5,792 nucleotides of DNA. It comes from CAIYRG01 sp035632215. GTDB lineage: Bacteria; Pseudomonadota; Alphaproteobacteria; Micropepsales; Micropepsaceae. The notes under the pieces were generated by a model. It was not told where the DNA came from. It saw only the letters and a program-made list of their open reading frames with translations, and ran no database searches. Below are positions 4,857-5,792 of the stretch, in pieces (the stretch's first letter is position 1; each line of letters starts with the position of its first letter). The stretch lies in NCBI GenBank assembly GCA_035632215.1, contig DASQHF010000029.1, positions 1 through 5,792 of the forward strand, read 5' to 3'. Position numbers and translations under genes: made by a program.

Positions 4857-5792
4857 ATGTCCCGCAAATTGAAATCGCTCGCTTTCGTGCTCAGCTTGGG
4901 TGTCGCCGCCTTCGTCGTGCCGCATGCGGCACCCGCTCAGGGACAACAGAGCGCGCCAGAGATCGCGTTCGACTCGGTGCCGGATTATCCGAACCTCCCC
5001 AAGGGGATGAATTTCGGCGAGGTGCCGGGCGTCGCGGTGAATTCGAAGGGCCACGTCTTCATCTTCACGCGCTCGCAAAGTGCGGGCGGTCCCGCCTATC
5101 GACCCACGGCGGCGCAGCTCCTGGAGTTCGACGAAAAGGGCAATCTCGTCGGCGAGATCGGCAAAGGGCTTTACGCCTGGGCCTTCGCACACAGCGTGCG
5201 CATCGACAAGGACGACAACATCTGGGCCATCGACAAAGGCTCGGACATGATCGTGAAGTTCAGCCCGCAGGGGCGCGTGCTGTGGGTATTCGGGCGCCGG
5301 CAGGAGTCGGCTGAAGCCGAAACGGCTCCCTGGGAGCATTTGAACCCGCCGCTCCCCGCCCAAGACGGTCTCTTCCGTCAGCCGACGGATGTCGCCTGGG
5401 ATTCCAAGGGCAACATTTACATCACGGACGGCTACATCAATTCGCGCGTCGCCAAATACGACAAGAACGGCGACTGGGTGAAGCAGTGGGGCTCGAAGGG
5501 CACCGCGCCCGGACAGTTCAACCTGCCCCATTCGATCGCGATCGATCGGAACGACAACATCTATGTCGGCGACCGTTCCAATCACCGCATCCAGGTCTTC
5601 GACACAGAAGGGAAATTCCTGCGCATGTTCACCATCGACGTGCCGCCCGACCCGAAGACGCGCGCGGTGAACGGCGCGACCCCGACGGGCGAGAGGCTCA
5701 CCGCGGTCATCGGCGCGCCGAACTCGCTTTGTATAACCCAAGGGCCAACACAGGTGCTGTTCGTCGGCGAGTCGACTTATCCGGGGCGCATC
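4857..5792 (+). CDS. Exported NHL-repeat protein, peptidyl-alpha-hydroxyglycine alpha-amidating lyase (PAL)-like; 3' end outside window
   Basis: 312 codons are present and the frame is open at the window edge. Residues 1-27 are a Sec signal peptide (SRKLK, hydrophobic core, then APA cleavage before Q28), so the protein is periplasmic or secreted. The remainder is an NHL-type beta-propeller, with blades starting near G58 (GVAVNSKGHVFIF), H112 (HSVRIDKDDNIWAID), P176 (PTDVAWDSKGNIYITDGY) and P224 (PHSIAIDRNDNIYVGDR). It aligns blade by blade with the lyase half of mammalian peptidylglycine amidating enzyme. From memory of rat PAL, catalytic Arg533, Tyr654 and Arg706 correspond to R72, Y193 (DGYINSR) and R240 (GDRSNHRIQ), and zinc ligands His585 and His690 to H112 and H225. 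The third zinc His would lie beyond the window. PAL cleaves peptidyl-hydroxyglycine to amide plus glyoxylate. Bacterial members are known but usually lack the partner monooxygenase, so the physiological substrate is uncertain. Confidence 0.85.
   Translation, partial: MSRKLKSLAFVLSLGVAAFVVPHAAPAQGQQSAPEIAFDSVPDYPNLPKGMNFGEVPGVAVNSKGHVFIFTRSQSAGGPAYRPTAAQLLEFDEKGNLVGEIGKGLYAWAFAHSVRIDKDDNIWAIDKGSDMIVKFSPQGRVLWVFGRRQESAEAETAPWEHLNPPLPAQDGLFRQPTDVAWDSKGNIYITDGYINSRVAKYDKNGDWVKQWGSKGTAPGQFNLPHSIAIDRNDNIYVGDRSNHRIQVFDTEGKFLRMFTIDVPPDPKTRAVNGATPTGERLTAVIGAPNSLCITQGPTQVLFVGESTYPGRI

Noticed and set aside
4117..4872. Plus-strand open frame of 251 codons across the cupin region
   Set aside because: Runs antisense to the cupin and the small frameshifted gene; Arg-rich, no motif.
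4818..5741. Long minus-strand open frame (307 codons) opposite the PAL-like gene
   Set aside because: Antisense shadow of the NHL-repeat gene; no recognisable domain, no ribosome binding site, and it would run over the + strand start region.
1..5792. tRNA, rRNA, CRISPR array, insertion sequence or prophage
   Set aside because: No cloverleaf, no regularly spaced repeats, no transposase or integrase motifs, and no terminal inverted repeats seen.

Overview
The window looks like a chromosomal segment of a high-GC alphaproteobacterium. Hyphomicrobiales, near Bradyrhizobium, Rhodopseudomonas or Rhodoplanes, is the best guess. The grounds are GC-rich codon use, an accessory catabolic gene style (MmgE/PrpD, ACMSD-type amidohydrolase, secreted cupin and beta-propeller proteins), and at the left edge a short palindrome (TCCC-C-CGC TTTC GCG-C-GGGA) of the dispersed intergenic type I associate with that group. 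The taxonomic call is inference.

Left block (about 70-3383, + strand): three tightly packed genes forming one apparent operon. First is an M24/creatinase-like 'pita-bread' protein, then an MmgE/PrpD-family protein (ATGA overlap), then an amidohydrolase of the ACMSD/amidohydrolase_2 family (9-base gap, good Shine-Dalgarno). The amidohydrolase keeps all expected metal and catalytic residues. The M24 protein lacks the M24 metal ligands, and the MmgE/PrpD protein lacks two histidines expected in its family's active site. The operon is therefore probably catabolic or decarboxylative, but its substrate cannot be read from sequence.

Middle block (about 3384-4311, - strand): a VapBC-type toxin-antitoxin pair, with a ribbon-helix-helix antitoxin gene overlapping a PIN-domain toxin gene by 23 bases. 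A 15-base imperfect palindrome lies over its likely promoter. Just upstream of the pair is a small gene, missing from simple ORF calling, that reads as one protein only if a single extra G in a GGGG run is removed. It is a frameshifted gene or a sequencing error. This block looks less GC-rich than its flanks and is plausibly acquired or in flux.

Right block (4312-5792): two divergent genes for exported proteins share a 134-base intergenic region. On the - strand is a small single-domain cupin with a signal peptide. On the + strand, running off the window end, is a signal-peptide-bearing NHL beta-propeller protein. It matches the lyase half of peptidylglycine amidating enzymes (PAL) closely enough that catalytic Arg, Tyr, Arg and two of the three zinc His can be assigned. 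No monooxygenase (PHM) partner is visible, so its real substrate is open. This PAL-like gene and the small frameshifted gene are the most interesting items here.
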